The notes beneath the pieces were generated by a model, which made no database searches, was not told the DNA's origin, and saw nothing but the letters and a program-made list of their open reading frames with translations. Shown here piece after piece: positions 16,083-23,344 of a DNA stretch of 64,000 bases. The position numbers were made by a program, and so were the translations under genes. Positions within the stretch are counted from its first letter, which is position 1; each line of letters starts with the position of its first letter. Origin of the DNA: Candidatus Methylomirabilota bacterium (lineage in GTDB: Bacteria > Methylomirabilota > Methylomirabilia > Rokubacteriales > CSP1-6); NCBI GenBank assembly GCA_035764725.1, contig DASTYT010000118.1, forward strand, positions 1-64,000. Reading direction: 5' to 3'.

Positions 16083-16877
16083 TCAGCGGCCCTTGAACAC
16101 CGGCTCGCGCTTCTCGACGAAGGCCCGCGTGGCCTCGCGCCAGTCCTCGGTCATGCCGCTGCGCGTGTGGCCCCAGGCTTCCAGGTCGAGCACGTCCTTG
16201 AGCCCGCCGCTCTCCGCGGCGTTGAGATTGCGCTTCATGTAGCGATAGGCCACCGACGGCCCCTTGGCAAGGCGGGTGGCGAGCGCCATGGTCTCGGTCT
16301 CGAGCATGGCGTCGGGCACCACGCGATTGACCATGCCCAGGGCGAGGGCCTGCTGCGCATCCACCAGGTCGGCGGTGAGATAGAGCTCGCGCGCCTTCGC
16401 GGTGCCGACGAGCTGGGTGAGGAAGTAGCTGCCGCCGAAGTCGCCCGAGTAGCCCACGCGGGCGAAAGCGGTGCCGTACTTCGAGGTGTCGGAGGCGATG
16501 CGCATGTCGCAGGCCAGGGCCAGGGAGAGCCCGGCCCCCGCGGCGGCGCCGCGCACCATGGCGATCGTGGGCTTGGGCATCTCGTGGAGCCAGCGCGACA
16601 CCTCCATCCGCGCGCGCAGGTTCTGGGCCTTGTCCTCCAGGCTGGCGTCGTCACCCTCGCGGCCCTCGGCCATGGCCTTGACGTCGCCGCCCGCGCAGAA
16701 GCCGCGGCCCGCGCCCGTCACCACCACCACGCCCACGTCGGGATCGGCGGCCAGGCGCGGCATCGCCTCGAGCAGCGCATCGAGCATGTCGCGGGACATG
16801 GCGTTCAGCCGGTCGGGGCGGTTGAGGGTGAGCAGGGCGATGCGGTCCTTGACGGCCTCGAGCAGATCCTGGGTCAT
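16083..16877 (-). CDS. Enoyl-CoA hydratase/isomerase family protein
   Basis: 264-aa crotonase-fold protein with GRGFCAGGDVKAMAEG and IAMVRGAAAGAGLSLALACDMRIAS forming the oxyanion hole, then KYGTAFARVGYSGDFGGSYFLTQLVG and a C-terminal EDWREATRAFVEKREPVFKGR. This matches the PaaG-like 2-(1,2-epoxyphenylacetyl)-CoA isomerase/enoyl-CoA isomerase group better than the bona fide hydratases. The start at 16877 has GGAGGAGCC upstream. It heads the SDR/MDR gene run. Confidence 0.85.
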   Translation of the reverse strand: MTQDLLEAVKDRIALLTLNRPDRLNAMSRDMLDALLEAMPRLAADPDVGVVVVTGAGRGFCAGGDVKAMAEGREGDDASLEDKAQNLRARMEVSRWLHEMPKPTIAMVRGAAAGAGLSLALACDMRIASDTSKYGTAFARVGYSGDFGGSYFLTQLVGTAKARELYLTADLVDAQQALALGMVNRVVPDAMLETETMALATRLAKGPSVAYRYMKRNLNAAESGGLKDVLDLEAWGHTRSGMTEDWREATRAFVEKREPVFKGR

Positions 16878-16997
16878 CGCGGCTCCTCCGGGACGGGGGG
16901 TAAGTGCCGCGATCATCGCCGCCCGGGGCGGCCCGCGCAAGAGGAGACCGGCCCGCGCAAGGGGGGACGGCGAAGGGTGGGGACGAGGAGAGTTGTT

Positions 16998-17138
16998 CTA
17001 CTCTGCGAACCAGCCGCTGACCATCCAGCAGCCGCCGGCCACGACACCCGCCAGCGCAACCGTCGCGGCCGAGAGGTCGCCGGACGCCACCATCACCATC
17101 GGCACCGCCACCAGCGCCATTCCCACCAGGGTCTTCAT
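16998..17138 (-). CDS. Small single- or double-pass membrane protein
   Basis: A 46-aa product, almost entirely hydrophobic: MKTLVGMALVAVPMVMVAS, a short polar turn, then VALAGVVAGGCWMVSGWFAE. AGGAGGG lies 9 nt before the ATG, which supports real translation. No family is recognised. Upstream lies a tandem 11-bp repeat that could be an operator. Confidence 0.5.
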   Translation of the reverse strand: MKTLVGMALVAVPMVMVASGDLSAATVALAGVVAGGCWMVSGWFAE

Positions 17139-17172
17139 GGAGCGAACCCTCCTGGCAGAAGTGGACAGCATT

Positions 17173-17194
17173 TGACGTACCACTGACGTACCAC
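17173..17194. repeat. Tandem 11-bp direct repeat
   Basis: Two exact, abutting copies of TGACGTACCAC, about one helical turn each, lie 35-56 bp upstream of the small membrane protein gene on the opposite strand. Their place and period suggest binding sites for a regulator on one face of the DNA. I see no further copies in the window. Confidence 0.7.
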
Positions 17195-17305
17195 CGAGGG
17201 GGAAGTCGCAAAATCCGCCACTTGGCTAGCAGCTCGGCCTGGGATCGGGCGCGAACGCCCGGGATGCGGGGAGACTATGCCCGGTAAGAGAAACCGGATG
17301 CCCGC

Positions 17306-17557
17306 TCAGGCGACGGGCTCGTGCTCGTCCAGCGGGACCATGAACGCGCCGATGGACTCGAGCGCCTCGTCGTTCTCGGGCCGCCACCGGCGGTGCCCCT
17401 GGCGACGCTCCATGCCCGGGTCGATGTGCTCGCGGCGCCGCTCGCCGCGGCGCCGGTCGATCATCACCTGGACTTCCTCCTCCGCCGAGAAGTGGCCGAT
17501 CAGGTATTCGCGCAGCTCGGGCCGCCTTTTCGACACGATGAAGAGGTAGCGGGCCAT
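17306..17557 (-). CDS. Small basic protein with DRRRGERRR motif
   Basis: 83 aa beginning MARYLFIVSKRRPELREYLIGHFSAEEEVQVMIDRRRGERRR, then HIDPGMERRQGHRRW and an acidic tail. The first half looks like a beta-alpha unit (YLFIVSKRRPELREYL) followed by a strand and a highly basic loop. Proteins with this 'LFIVS...DRRxGERR' layout are familiar as small hypothetical proteins in several bacterial lineages, with no known role. ACGGGG lies 8 nt before the ATG at 17557; an ATG three codons earlier is possible. Confidence 0.65.
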   Translation of the reverse strand: MARYLFIVSKRRPELREYLIGHFSAEEEVQVMIDRRRGERRREHIDPGMERRQGHRRWRPENDEALESIGAFMVPLDEHEPVA

Positions 17558-17633
17558 GTCGTCCATCCCCGTTGGATAAAGCAAGTTCCCTGCCCCTGCC
17601 CACAGGCCAGGGTTTCCGGCAAGATCCACCCGA

Positions 17634-17683
17634 GCCTCGCACGCCGGCCCGGAAAGCGTAAGCTTTTCCGACGAGGGCGAGGC
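17634..17683. terminator. Nested inverted repeat after the lipid-modification operon
   Basis: GCCTCGC at 17634-17640 pairs with GCGAGGC at 17677-17683, enclosing a second stem, GGAAAGC (17651-17657) with GCTTTTCC (17662-17669). It lies 6 bp past the stop of the cyclopropane synthase catalytic gene. There is no clean T-run, so it could be a processing or stability structure rather than an intrinsic terminator. Confidence 0.4.
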
Positions 17684-17688
17684 GCGGA

Positions 17689-18588
17689 TCAGACGTGGCT
17701 ATACAGATCCTCGCGCGTCGTGGGACGGTCGAAGGACCGGTCCCACTGCTTACGCATGAGCACCTGATAGAGGCCAATGTGGCCTTCCTGGAAGGCCACC
17801 GATGAGCAGGTCAGGTAGAGGCGCCAGATCCGGTAGACCTTCTCACCCACGATGGCCCGCGCCTCGTCCGCGCGTGCGTCGAGGCGCTCGACCCACTGCC
17901 GGCACGTGCGCGCGTAGTGCAGGCGCAGCCCCTCGACGTCGAGGATCTCCCAGCCCGCTCGCTCCTGTTCCGTCATGGTCTCGGTGAGCCCGGCGAGATC
18001 GCCGTTGGGGAAGACGTACTTGTAGAGGAAATCGGTCTGGCTGCTCGGCTTCCAGTGGAACTCGTGCGTGATGCCGTGATTGAGGTACAGGCCGTTGTCG
18101 TTGAGCATCTCGCGCACGCGGCCGAAGAAGGCGGGGTAGTTCGGGATGCCCACGTGCTCGATCACGCCGACGGCGGCGATCTTGTCGTAGCGGGCGCCGG
18201 CAGGAAGGTCGCGGAAATCGCGATGCTCGACCAGGCAGCGGTCGGTGAGGCCCTCGCGCCTGATGCGCTCGGCGGCGAAGTCCGCCTGCGCGCGCGAGAG
18301 CGTCACCCCGTGCGAGCGGACGCCGTAGTGCTGGGCGGCCCAGATGGCGAGGCTGCCCCACCCGCATCCGATGTCGAGCATGGTCTCCCCAGGCTGCAGG
18401 CGCAGCTTGCGGCACACGAGGTCCAGCTTGTCCGCCTGCGCGTCCTCGAGCTTGCCGTCGGGGTCGCGGTAGTACGCGCACGTGTAGACCATCAACGGAT
18501 CGAGGAACAGCGCATAGAACTCGTTCGACATGTCGTAGTGGTACGAGATCGACTGCGCGTCATGCGCCTTGCTCCGCCGCCGCTTCAT
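17689..18588 (-). CDS. Cyclopropane-fatty-acid synthase, catalytic (methyltransferase) part
   Basis: 299 aa covering only the SAM methyltransferase domain: ISYHYDMSNEFYALFLDPLMVYTCAYY, motif I MLDIGCGWGSLAIWAA, GVTLSRAQADFA and the C-terminal QWVERLDARADEA / GHIGLYQVLMRKQ. It transfers a methylene or methyl from SAM to an unsaturated acyl chain in membrane phospholipid. Standard enzymes are about 380-430 aa with an N-terminal lipid-binding domain; here that domain is a separate gene at 19721-20068, with a flavoprotein gene in between. The ATG at 18588 overlaps the flavoprotein stop by 4 bp. Confidence 0.88.
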   Translation of the reverse strand: MKRRRSKAHDAQSISYHYDMSNEFYALFLDPLMVYTCAYYRDPDGKLEDAQADKLDLVCRKLRLQPGETMLDIGCGWGSLAIWAAQHYGVRSHGVTLSRAQADFAAERIRREGLTDRCLVEHRDFRDLPAGARYDKIAAVGVIEHVGIPNYPAFFGRVREMLNDNGLYLNHGITHEFHWKPSSQTDFLYKYVFPNGDLAGLTETMTEQERAGWEILDVEGLRLHYARTCRQWVERLDARADEARAIVGEKVYRIWRLYLTCSSVAFQEGHIGLYQVLMRKQWDRSFDRPTTREDLYSHV

Positions 18589-19724
18589 GCGCCCGCCCCC
18601 TGTTCTTTCATCCCGAAGATGGTGTCGAAGACGACGCGCCGCCGGGCCCGCGCGGAGCCCAGGACGACGCGCACTGCCGTGCGCGCGAGCGCCCCGGGCA
18701 GGCGGCTCAGCTGCCGCCCGATCCAGGTAGGCTCGCCCGCGCCATAGAGCGCGACGATCTGTCGGGCATAGCCGTCCAGCGACGCGCGGCCCCGCAGCAT
18801 GCCCTCGGCGACGCCGGCGGCGAGGATGCCGCTGCGGATGGCGGGCCCGATACCCTCGCCGGAGAGGTCGCGCGCGAGCCCCGCCGCGTCCCCGATCAAG
18901 CAGAACCCCGGTCCGGCCAGGCGCCGCGGCGCCTGGCGCCGCACCACGTAGGCGTGGCCCTTGAAGGGCTCGAGCGGGAGATCCGCGGGCAGCCGGCCCG
19001 CCGCGCGGAGGGCGGCGACGAGGGCTTCACGCCGGCGCGGGAGGCTCCCATCGGCGCCGCCGGTGATCCCGATGCCCACGTTGATGAAGTCGCCCTTGGG
19101 AAAGAACCAGCCATACCCGCGGAGATCGGCCTCCACGTAGATGTCGGGCGCATCCATGAACCGCTCGAGCCGCGCGCGCCACTCGGGGGACAGCCGCGTC
19201 TCCGACTCCTGCGCCACCACGACCTCCTCGCGCTCCGACACCTCGCCGAGATCGCGCGCCACCGGGCAGCGGTGGCCGCCCGCGCCGATCACGAGCGGCG
19301 CCTCGAAGGCGCCGCGCTCCGTCTCCACGCGCGCGCCCGCGGGGCCGGCGGTGACCTTCGTCACGCGCATGCCCCAGCGCACGTCGGCCCCCACGGCGGC
19401 CGCCCGCTCCAGCAGGAAGTGGTCGAACTCGCGGCGGATGATCCCGTACGAGGCGGGGCGCCGCCAGCGCGTGTCGTGGCGGGTGCCGTCGAATTCGAGC
19501 GCGCACGCGGCGAAGCCCTGGATGGTCAGTGGGTATTTCTCGGGATCGATCTCGAGGTCGGCGAGCGCGGTGGGCGTGACCCAGCCCGCGCAGATCTTCA
19601 CCCGGGGAAAGACGGCCGCGTCGAGGACCAGCGGGCGGAAGCCCGCGCGCGCCAGCCGCCACGCCGCGGTGCTGCCGCCGGGCCCGCCGCCCACCACGAT
19701 GACGTCGGCGGCGGGCACGCTCAC
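18585..19724 (-). CDS. Geranylgeranyl-reductase-family FAD-dependent oxidoreductase
   Basis: 379 aa with an N-terminal FAD motif (DVIVVGGGPGGSTAAWRLARAGF), KICAGWVTPTAL, a mid-domain WFFPKGDFINVGIGI, and the second FAD motif FCLIGDAAGLARDLSGEGIGPAIRSGILAA. This is the GGR family, whose members reduce double bonds in isoprenoid or lipid chains. Its position, overlapping both halves of a split cyclopropane synthase by 4 bp, argues that it acts on the same lipid, perhaps saturating a methylene intermediate; this last point is inference. Confidence 0.85.
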   Translation of the reverse strand: MSVPAADVIVVGGGPGGSTAAWRLARAGFRPLVLDAAVFPRVKICAGWVTPTALADLEIDPEKYPLTIQGFAACALEFDGTRHDTRWRRPASYGIIRREFDHFLLERAAAVGADVRWGMRVTKVTAGPAGARVETERGAFEAPLVIGAGGHRCPVARDLGEVSEREEVVVAQESETRLSPEWRARLERFMDAPDIYVEADLRGYGWFFPKGDFINVGIGITGGADGSLPRRREALVAALRAAGRLPADLPLEPFKGHAYVVRRQAPRRLAGPGFCLIGDAAGLARDLSGEGIGPAIRSGILAAGVAEGMLRGRASLDGYARQIVALYGAGEPTWIGRQLSRLPGALARTAVRVVLGSARARRRVVFDTIFGMKEQGAGA

Positions 19725-20068
19725 GCGCTCCAGAGGGAGCGGAGAATGCGGAGGCGCTGGCCGAGCGTGACCTTGATCGCCTCCACCTCGTCGGCCACCC
19801 GCATCGCGGCGAAGAGATCGCCCTCGATGTCGATGGCGCTCGTCGCGTACGCCTCGGCGAAGTGGCCGGGCGAGGGATCCCGCATCAGCTCCGCGAAGGT
19901 CTCGGCCCGATGCACAACGACCGTGCAGGCCGGCTCTCCCCGGCCGAGCCGCACCTCGGTGCCGTCCCAGAGACGGAAGGCGAGCGGGGTCCGGAGGGAG
20001 GCGAATACCTCCTTCAGGATCGACGCAGCGACGGGTGCACTCGGGCGCAGCCGGAGCAGTGCGGGCAT
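19721..20068 (-). CDS. Cyclopropane-fatty-acid synthase N-terminal-domain protein
   Basis: 115 aa matching the domain that normally precedes the methyltransferase in cyclopropane synthases: SLRTPLAFRLWDGTEVRLG, then CTVVVHRAETFAELMRDPSPGHFAEAYATSAIDIEGDLFAAMRVADEVE. In full-length enzymes this part contacts membrane lipid. Here it stands alone as the first gene of the operon, with a good sigma70 promoter and a leader of only about 13 nt. The stop overlaps the flavoprotein ATG by 4 bp. Confidence 0.82.
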   Translation of the reverse strand: MPALLRLRPSAPVAASILKEVFASLRTPLAFRLWDGTEVRLGRGEPACTVVVHRAETFAELMRDPSPGHFAEAYATSAIDIEGDLFAAMRVADEVEAIKVTLGQRLRILRSLWSA

Positions 20069-20087
20069 TGGGAGCTCTTTGCGGCTT

Positions 20088-20115
20088 TGTATACGGCCGG
20101 GCCCCGCATTGTCAA
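20088..20115 (-). promoter_or_regulatory. Sigma70 promoter of lipid-modification operon
   Basis: On the minus strand TTGACA (20110-20115) and TATACA (20088-20093) are 16 bp apart. The predicted start near 20081 lies about 13 nt before the first ATG. The -35 matches the consensus fully and the -10 at 5 of 6 positions. Confidence 0.65.
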
Positions 20116-20254
20116 CCAGGCCTCACCGCCTGCGGCGCGTCCCCCGAGGAACGGCTGGTGCCCCGCCGACACCGGGCCTGGAGGTCCGGCTTAAGGACAT
20201 GTCGCAAGTGCCTGAATCGACGAGGCCGCTGGACTAGCCCCGGCCGCCGCCCGA

Positions 20255-20270
20255 TGGCACCGGGGTTGCT
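20255..20270 (+). promoter_or_regulatory. Sigma54 (-24/-12) promoter
   Basis: TGGCACCGGGGTTGCT carries a perfect TGGCAC, 5 bp, then TTGCT. The predicted start near 20281 gives a leader of about 55 nt ahead of the MlaC-like gene, which has GGGAGG before its ATG. The same 16 bases occur in reverse orientation at 44429-44444. Confidence 0.7.
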
Positions 20271-20336
20271 ACCTATAGGCGCCGCGCGAGCCCGGACGGC
20301 CGCGCCCGCCTCACCTCTCACCCACGGGAGGACGCC

Positions 20337-20840
20337 ATGCCCTTGGCCCTCGCGACACGGCCAGCGCTTGAGACGAGCCGGCCATACCTGGACGAGCTGC
20401 CCAAGGAGGCCATGCGCCGCACCATTCGCGACCTGCTGGAGTCTCCCGAGCCTCTCGCGGAGGTGGAGACGGTCTTCGACGTGCCGGTGATCGCGCGGCG
20501 CTGTCTCGGCCGCCACTGGCCCACCCAGTCGCCCCCCGAGCGGGCCGAATTCACCGACGCCCTCGCGGCACTCCTGGTCGACACGCTCCGGGACACCGTC
20601 GGCCCGGCGAGCCGCATCCGCTACACCACGCAGAGCGCGAGCGGCCCGCTCGTGACCGTGAAGGCGGAGCTCGCGCGGGAGGGCGGCGCGTCCGCGGCGC
20701 TCGAGCTCCGCGTGCATCGCGTCCGCGGCCGGTGGCTCCTGAACGACTTCGTCGTCGACGGGATGAGCTTCGTGGCCCAGCACCGGGCGGACATCGAGCG
20801 CGCCCTCGCCGGCCCCGGCGAGGCCCGCCTCAGCTCGTGA
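20337..20840 (+). CDS. MlaC/Ttg2-like lipid-binding protein without obvious signal peptide
   Basis: 167 aa with the helical start of the MlaC family (PKEAMRRTIRDLLESPEPLAEVETVFDVPVIARRCLGRHWPTQSPPERAEFTDALAALLVDTLRD, key points RRCLGRHW and EFTDALAALL) and the strand pattern ending RWLLNDFVVDGMSFV. MlaC proteins shuttle phospholipid between the membranes. This copy starts MPLALATRPALETS and shows no convincing export signal, and no other mla gene is nearby. It is divergent from the lipid-modification operon and has a sigma54 promoter. Its 3' end overlaps the convergent serine hydrolase by 11 bp. Confidence 0.7.
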   Translation: MPLALATRPALETSRPYLDELPKEAMRRTIRDLLESPEPLAEVETVFDVPVIARRCLGRHWPTQSPPERAEFTDALAALLVDTLRDTVGPASRIRYTTQSASGPLVTVKAELAREGGASAALELRVHRVRGRWLLNDFVVDGMSFVAQHRADIERALAGPGEARLSS

Positions 20841-21966
20841 CGGCGATGGCCGCGTGGACGGCGTTGCTGACGACGTCCAGGCGCTGGCTGTGCCAGGGAT
20901 CGGGCACGCGGCTGTTCGTGAGATACGCGAACGACACGCCGGAGGCGGGGTCGCCCCAGCAGTAGGACGAGCCCACGCCGCCGTGGCCGAACGTCCGAGG
21001 GTGGGCGAGCGAGCCCAGCCCGCGAATGGTCTCGGTGGTGCCGCGCACGTGGGGCCCGAGCCCCCGGTGCATCGGCATGCCCATGTAGTGGTCCAGGCGC
21101 TCGCCCGTGAAGTTCCGCGTCACGTACTCGACCATTCGAGTGGAGAGAAAACGGGCCCCGTTCAGCATGCCGCCCTGGACCATCATCTGGTAGAAGGCGG
21201 CCATGGCCCGCGCGGTGGCATAGCCGCCGCCGCCCGGCGTGCCCGCGCGGCGGAACTCCGCGGAGGCCTCGTCGGGCCGCCGCACCTGCCGCCGCCCGTC
21301 CTCGGCAGGCTCGTGCATGTCCACCGAGCGTGCGTGCTGCGCGTCGGGGAGCCCCACGAAGAGCTCACCCGCGAGCCCCAGCGGCTCGACCACGTGATCG
21401 CGGATGAACGCGCGATAGTCGGTCTTGGTGAGCCGCTCGATGAGCACGGCGGCCACCCAGTGGGCGGCGCGGCCGTGATAGTGCACGCGCGAGCCCGGCG
21501 TCCAGTCGAGCGTGAAGCCGCAGACGGTCCGGGCCAGCAGGTCGTGGTCTTCCCACGCCGCCTTGGGCACGTCGGCGTCGGGGAATCCGCCCTGATGCGT
21601 GAGGAGCTGAAGGATCGTGATGCCGCCCTTACCGTTGGCCTCGAAGCCCGGCACGTGCATGGCCACCGGATCGGTGAAGCGGAGCGCGCCGCGCTCCGCG
21701 AGCAGCCACACCGCGCACGCGGTGATGACCTTGGTATTGGAGTAGAGGAGCCACAGCGTGTCGTCGCGCGCCGGCGTGCGCGGGTCGAGGCGCGCCTCGC
21801 CGAAGGACTTGACCAGCGCGAGCTTGCCGTGGCGGGCCACCGCGATCTGCGCCCCCGGATACCGGCCTTCGGTGAGATGGCCGTTGATGATCTCGGTGAG
21901 ACGCTCGAGGGCCTGCGGATCGAAACCGAGCGACGCGGGCGCGGCGGACGCGACGAGGAAGGCCAT
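20830..21966 (-). CDS. Serine hydrolase, class C beta-lactamase fold
   Basis: 378 aa. The nucleophile motif S-x-x-K is in LLYSNTKVITACAVWLLAERG (Ser-Asn-Thr-Lys, about residue 76), preceded by PGAQIAVARHGKLAL. The second motif normally reads Y-x-N; the likely counterpart here is YHGRAAHWVAAVLIERLT. The late segment GHGGVGSSYCWGDP supplies the H-x-G of the third motif. The family includes esterases, D-aminopeptidases and EstB-like enzymes, and no signal peptide is evident, so a cytoplasmic esterase is most likely. The ATG at 21966 has GAGAGGTG in front. Confidence 0.85.
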   Translation of the reverse strand: MAFLVASAAPASLGFDPQALERLTEIINGHLTEGRYPGAQIAVARHGKLALVKSFGEARLDPRTPARDDTLWLLYSNTKVITACAVWLLAERGALRFTDPVAMHVPGFEANGKGGITILQLLTHQGGFPDADVPKAAWEDHDLLARTVCGFTLDWTPGSRVHYHGRAAHWVAAVLIERLTKTDYRAFIRDHVVEPLGLAGELFVGLPDAQHARSVDMHEPAEDGRRQVRRPDEASAEFRRAGTPGGGGYATARAMAAFYQMMVQGGMLNGARFLSTRMVEYVTRNFTGERLDHYMGMPMHRGLGPHVRGTTETIRGLGSLAHPRTFGHGGVGSSYCWGDPASGVSFAYLTNSRVPDPWHSQRLDVVSNAVHAAIAVTS

Positions 21967-22028
21967 GGTCACCTCTCCGGATTGGGGTGAAGGAGCGACG
22001 CGGCGAGTGTAGGCGCGCCCTCGCCGAC

Positions 22029-22058
22029 CTGTCAACGCCCGCAGCCTTCCGCTATACT
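22029..22058 (+). promoter_or_regulatory. Candidate promoter giving a leaderless CoA transferase transcript
   Basis: CTGTCA (22029-22034) and TATACT (22053-22058) are 18 bp apart. Transcription would begin about 7 nt after the -10, almost exactly at the GTG start codon at 22066. No ribosome site precedes that GTG, consistent with leaderless translation. Confidence 0.45.
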
Positions 22059-22065
22059 GCGGCGC

Positions 22066-23268
22066 GTGCCCGCCTCCCCTCTCCTCGACGGCCTCGTCGT
22101 CCTCGACTTCACGCGCGTGCTCGCCGGGCCGTACTGCACGCGCCTCCTCGCGGATCTGGGCGCGCGCGTCATCAAGATCGAGCGGCCGGGCGAGGGCGAT
22201 GAGATGCGGCGGGCGCATCTGCAGCTCGAAGCGGGGCGTGACGACCAGAGCACCTACTACACGCGGGTGAACGTGGGGAAGGAGAGCGTGGCGCTGGACC
22301 TCGCGCATCCCGCCGCGCGCGAGGTCGTGCACGATCTCGCGCGGCGCGCCGACGTGGCCATCGAGAACTTCGTGCCCGGCGTGGCCGCCAAGCTCGGTTG
22401 CGACGCGGCGGCGCTGCAGGCGGTCAAGCCCGACCTCGTCTACTGCTCGATCTCGGGCTTCGGCCAGACGGGGCCGTGGCGCGACCGCGCCGCCTTCGCC
22501 CACATCGTCAACGCCGCGTCGGGGATGATGTACCTCGAGCGCGGCGACCGGCCGCCCCACGCCGCCAACATCCAGGCCGCCGACGTGCTCGCGGGCACGC
22601 ACGCCTTCGGCGCCATCCTCGCCGCGCTGCTCCGCCGCATGCGCACCGGCGAGGGCGCGCGGCTCGACGTCTCGATGCTGGAGGCCCTCGTGGCGTGCGA
22701 CGACATCACCTACGGGGCGGTGCTGAACGGAGGCGAGGAGATGGGGGCGCCGCGCCCGGGCATGTGGGTGTTCGAGATCGGCGGGCGCCACATCGCCTTC
22801 CAGACCGGAGGCGCGCCCATGCTCTGGCCGCGCCTGGTCGGGATGCTCGGCCGTCCCGAGCTGGCGCAGGATCCGCGCTTCGCGACGCCGCTGGCCCGGC
22901 GCGAGAATCTGGAGGCGCTCCGCACGGTGATCGCGGAGTGGCTCGGGCGCTTCGCCTCCGCCGACGCCGCCCTCGAGGCTCTCACCGCCGCGCGCATCCC
23001 CTGCGCGCCCGTGCTTGCCCCGCGTGAGGTGGTGGGCCACCCGCATCTCGCCGCGCGCGGCTTCTTTCCCGAGGTGCCGCACCCGGCGCGCGGCCGCGTG
23101 CGCGTCACCGCCACGCCCTTCCACGTGGACGGCCAGCCCACCCGGCCCGCCGGCCCCGCGCCGTATCGCATCGGCGAGCACACGCGCGCCATCCTCGAGG
23201 GCTGGCTCGGCTACGCGCCGGCGCGCGTGGCCGCGCTGCGCGACGCGGGCGCGATCGCCACGCCGTGA
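22066..23268 (+). CDS. CaiB/BaiF-type (family III) CoA transferase
   Basis: 400 aa starting at a GTG. Family signatures are LDGLVVLDFTRVLAGPYCTRLLADLGARVIKIERP, then NVGKESVALDL, the region around the catalytic Asp (IENFVPG and SISGFGQTGPW), and ARLDVSMLEALV. These enzymes move CoA between acyl groups through an aspartyl-CoA thioester; known members act on carnitine, formyl/oxalate and succinate/benzylsuccinate. Substrate is unassigned. The next gene downstream on the same strand encodes a ThDP enzyme similar to oxalyl-CoA decarboxylase relatives, though that protein resembles acetolactate synthase more. Confidence 0.9.
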   Translation: MPASPLLDGLVVLDFTRVLAGPYCTRLLADLGARVIKIERPGEGDEMRRAHLQLEAGRDDQSTYYTRVNVGKESVALDLAHPAAREVVHDLARRADVAIENFVPGVAAKLGCDAAALQAVKPDLVYCSISGFGQTGPWRDRAAFAHIVNAASGMMYLERGDRPPHAANIQAADVLAGTHAFGAILAALLRRMRTGEGARLDVSMLEALVACDDITYGAVLNGGEEMGAPRPGMWVFEIGGRHIAFQTGGAPMLWPRLVGMLGRPELAQDPRFATPLARRENLEALRTVIAEWLGRFASADAALEALTAARIPCAPVLAPREVVGHPHLAARGFFPEVPHPARGRVRVTATPFHVDGQPTRPAGPAPYRIGEHTRAILEGWLGYAPARVAALRDAGAIATP

Positions 23269-23344
23269 GGCGCAGCGCGCCCGCGTCATGTTAGGCTCTT
23301 CCGGACTGTCCTCACCTTCACCTCTGGCTGCGGGAGATCGATCG

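Noticed and set aside
17580..17595. Weak sigma54-like element on the minus strand before the DRRRGERRR gene (GGGCAG-N5-TTGCT)
   Set aside because: GG and GC spacing fits, but the -24 hexamer has two mismatches from TGGCAC. Too weak to list beside the other four.
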